From assembly GCA_020137815.1 (NCBI GenBank), contig CM035356.1:6503082-6567081 (forward strand): 64,000 nt of DNA. Direction: 5' to 3'. Position numbers and translations under genes: made by a program. This stretch comes from Hormiphora californensis. Lineage: Eukaryota; Ctenophora; Tentaculata; Cydippida; Pleurobrachiidae. The notes beneath the pieces are model-generated. The model ran no database searches. It worked only from the letters and a program-made list of their open reading frames with translations, and had not been told where the DNA came from. This document shows, piece after piece, positions 63,521 through 64,000 of this stretch. Within the stretch, counting starts at the first letter, position 1. The number at the start of each line of letters is the position of its first letter.

Positions 63521-63729
63521 CTAACGGAGATTGAAGGGAATGGAAAACTTGAGGGTATAATTAAATTACAGTGTCATGGCACCGAATACCGAGAGTGCTC
63601 AATCGACAGAGCGAGAGTGATATAACAAATTTGGTAGAATGAAACTAACTATGAAAATACAAAACCAATAAAAAATATTGTTAACAGAATTCCAATCACA
63701 AACTACTCATGTTTTGATAAGTGCGTTGT

Positions 63730-63734
<5 letters not shown>

Positions 63735-63803
<69 letters not shown>

Positions 63804-64000
63804 AGCTCGACTACAAGCGACGAGATAAAATAAAAGAGCTATAGATCATAGACTCGCTCTCTAGACTATCTCCCCTCTCATCCCACCTCTATCGCGCTCT
63901 CTCTCTCTCTCTCGCTCTCTCTCCTCTCTCGCTCTCTCCTCCTCGCTCTCTCTCTCTCTCTCTCTTCTTCTCTGCCTCTCTCTCTTCTCTCTCTCTCTCT
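63735..64000 (+). repeat. (GA)n and (CT)n microsatellites at the window edge
   Basis: GA-rich run about 63735-63803, then from about 63895 to the end a CT-rich run. The two are complementary and could fold back on each other. They lie in an intron of the CCDC97-like gene. Confidence 0.9.

Overview
The window is animal nuclear DNA. Genes are split by GT-AG introns, and every gene modelled here keeps reading-frame phase across its junctions. The gene families are metazoan: a secreted mucin-like protein with a C-terminal cystine knot, THAP, BED-like and chromodomain nuclear proteins, an LDL-receptor-class-A GPCR, and nuclear genes for mitochondrial proteins. Introns and intergenic DNA are full of minisatellites, (CT)n tracts and long inverted repeats. 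An invertebrate, possibly a non-bilaterian, is plausible, but I cannot name the species. All gene models below were built by hand from splice signals, phase and domain continuity.

Layout. 1-11900 (+): the 3' part of a giant secreted gene: about 115 Thr/Ser/Pro nonapeptide repeats, six DNRLRE-like beta-sandwich modules in three pairs (the first two pairs a recent tandem duplication, introns included), and a C-terminal cystine knot. 13002-14917 (+): a COMTD1-like O-methyltransferase. 15473-31203 (+): four nuclear genes in a row: a THAP-finger protein; a 1,495-residue protein with a degenerate THAP-like start, a BED-like finger, about 34 PVNSPSV heptads, a coiled coil and a BEN-like end; a chromodomain/C2H2 zinc-finger protein with a one-base frameshift in finger 1; and an MPP8 (HUSH subunit) homologue. 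The two chromodomains share intron positions and phases.

31235-36180: two foldback elements; the larger is 4.3 kb with 31-bp satellite arms. 36338-45532 (+): an L-galactose-dehydrogenase-like aldo-keto reductase whose introns hold four large inverted repeats. 45955-46455 (+): an 85-residue charged helical protein with one hairpin-filled intron. 47890-59980 (+): an NDUFAF1-like (CIA30) complex I assembly factor; its 7.9-kb third intron contains, on the minus strand, a two-exon LDLa GPCR (50281-52812) bracketed by 155-bp direct repeats. 60532-62503 (-): a five-exon gene I do not recognise. 62756-63520 (-): the 3' end of a CCDC97-like gene running off the right edge.

How it fits together. COMTD1-like, the reductase and NDUFAF1-like are metabolic or mitochondrial genes with no evident joint pathway. 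The 15.5-31.2 kb block is the striking part: four DNA- or histone-binding proteins around an MPP8 homologue, beside many transposon-like hairpins. A second theme is small tandem duplications that copy splice sites; clear cases occur in four genes.
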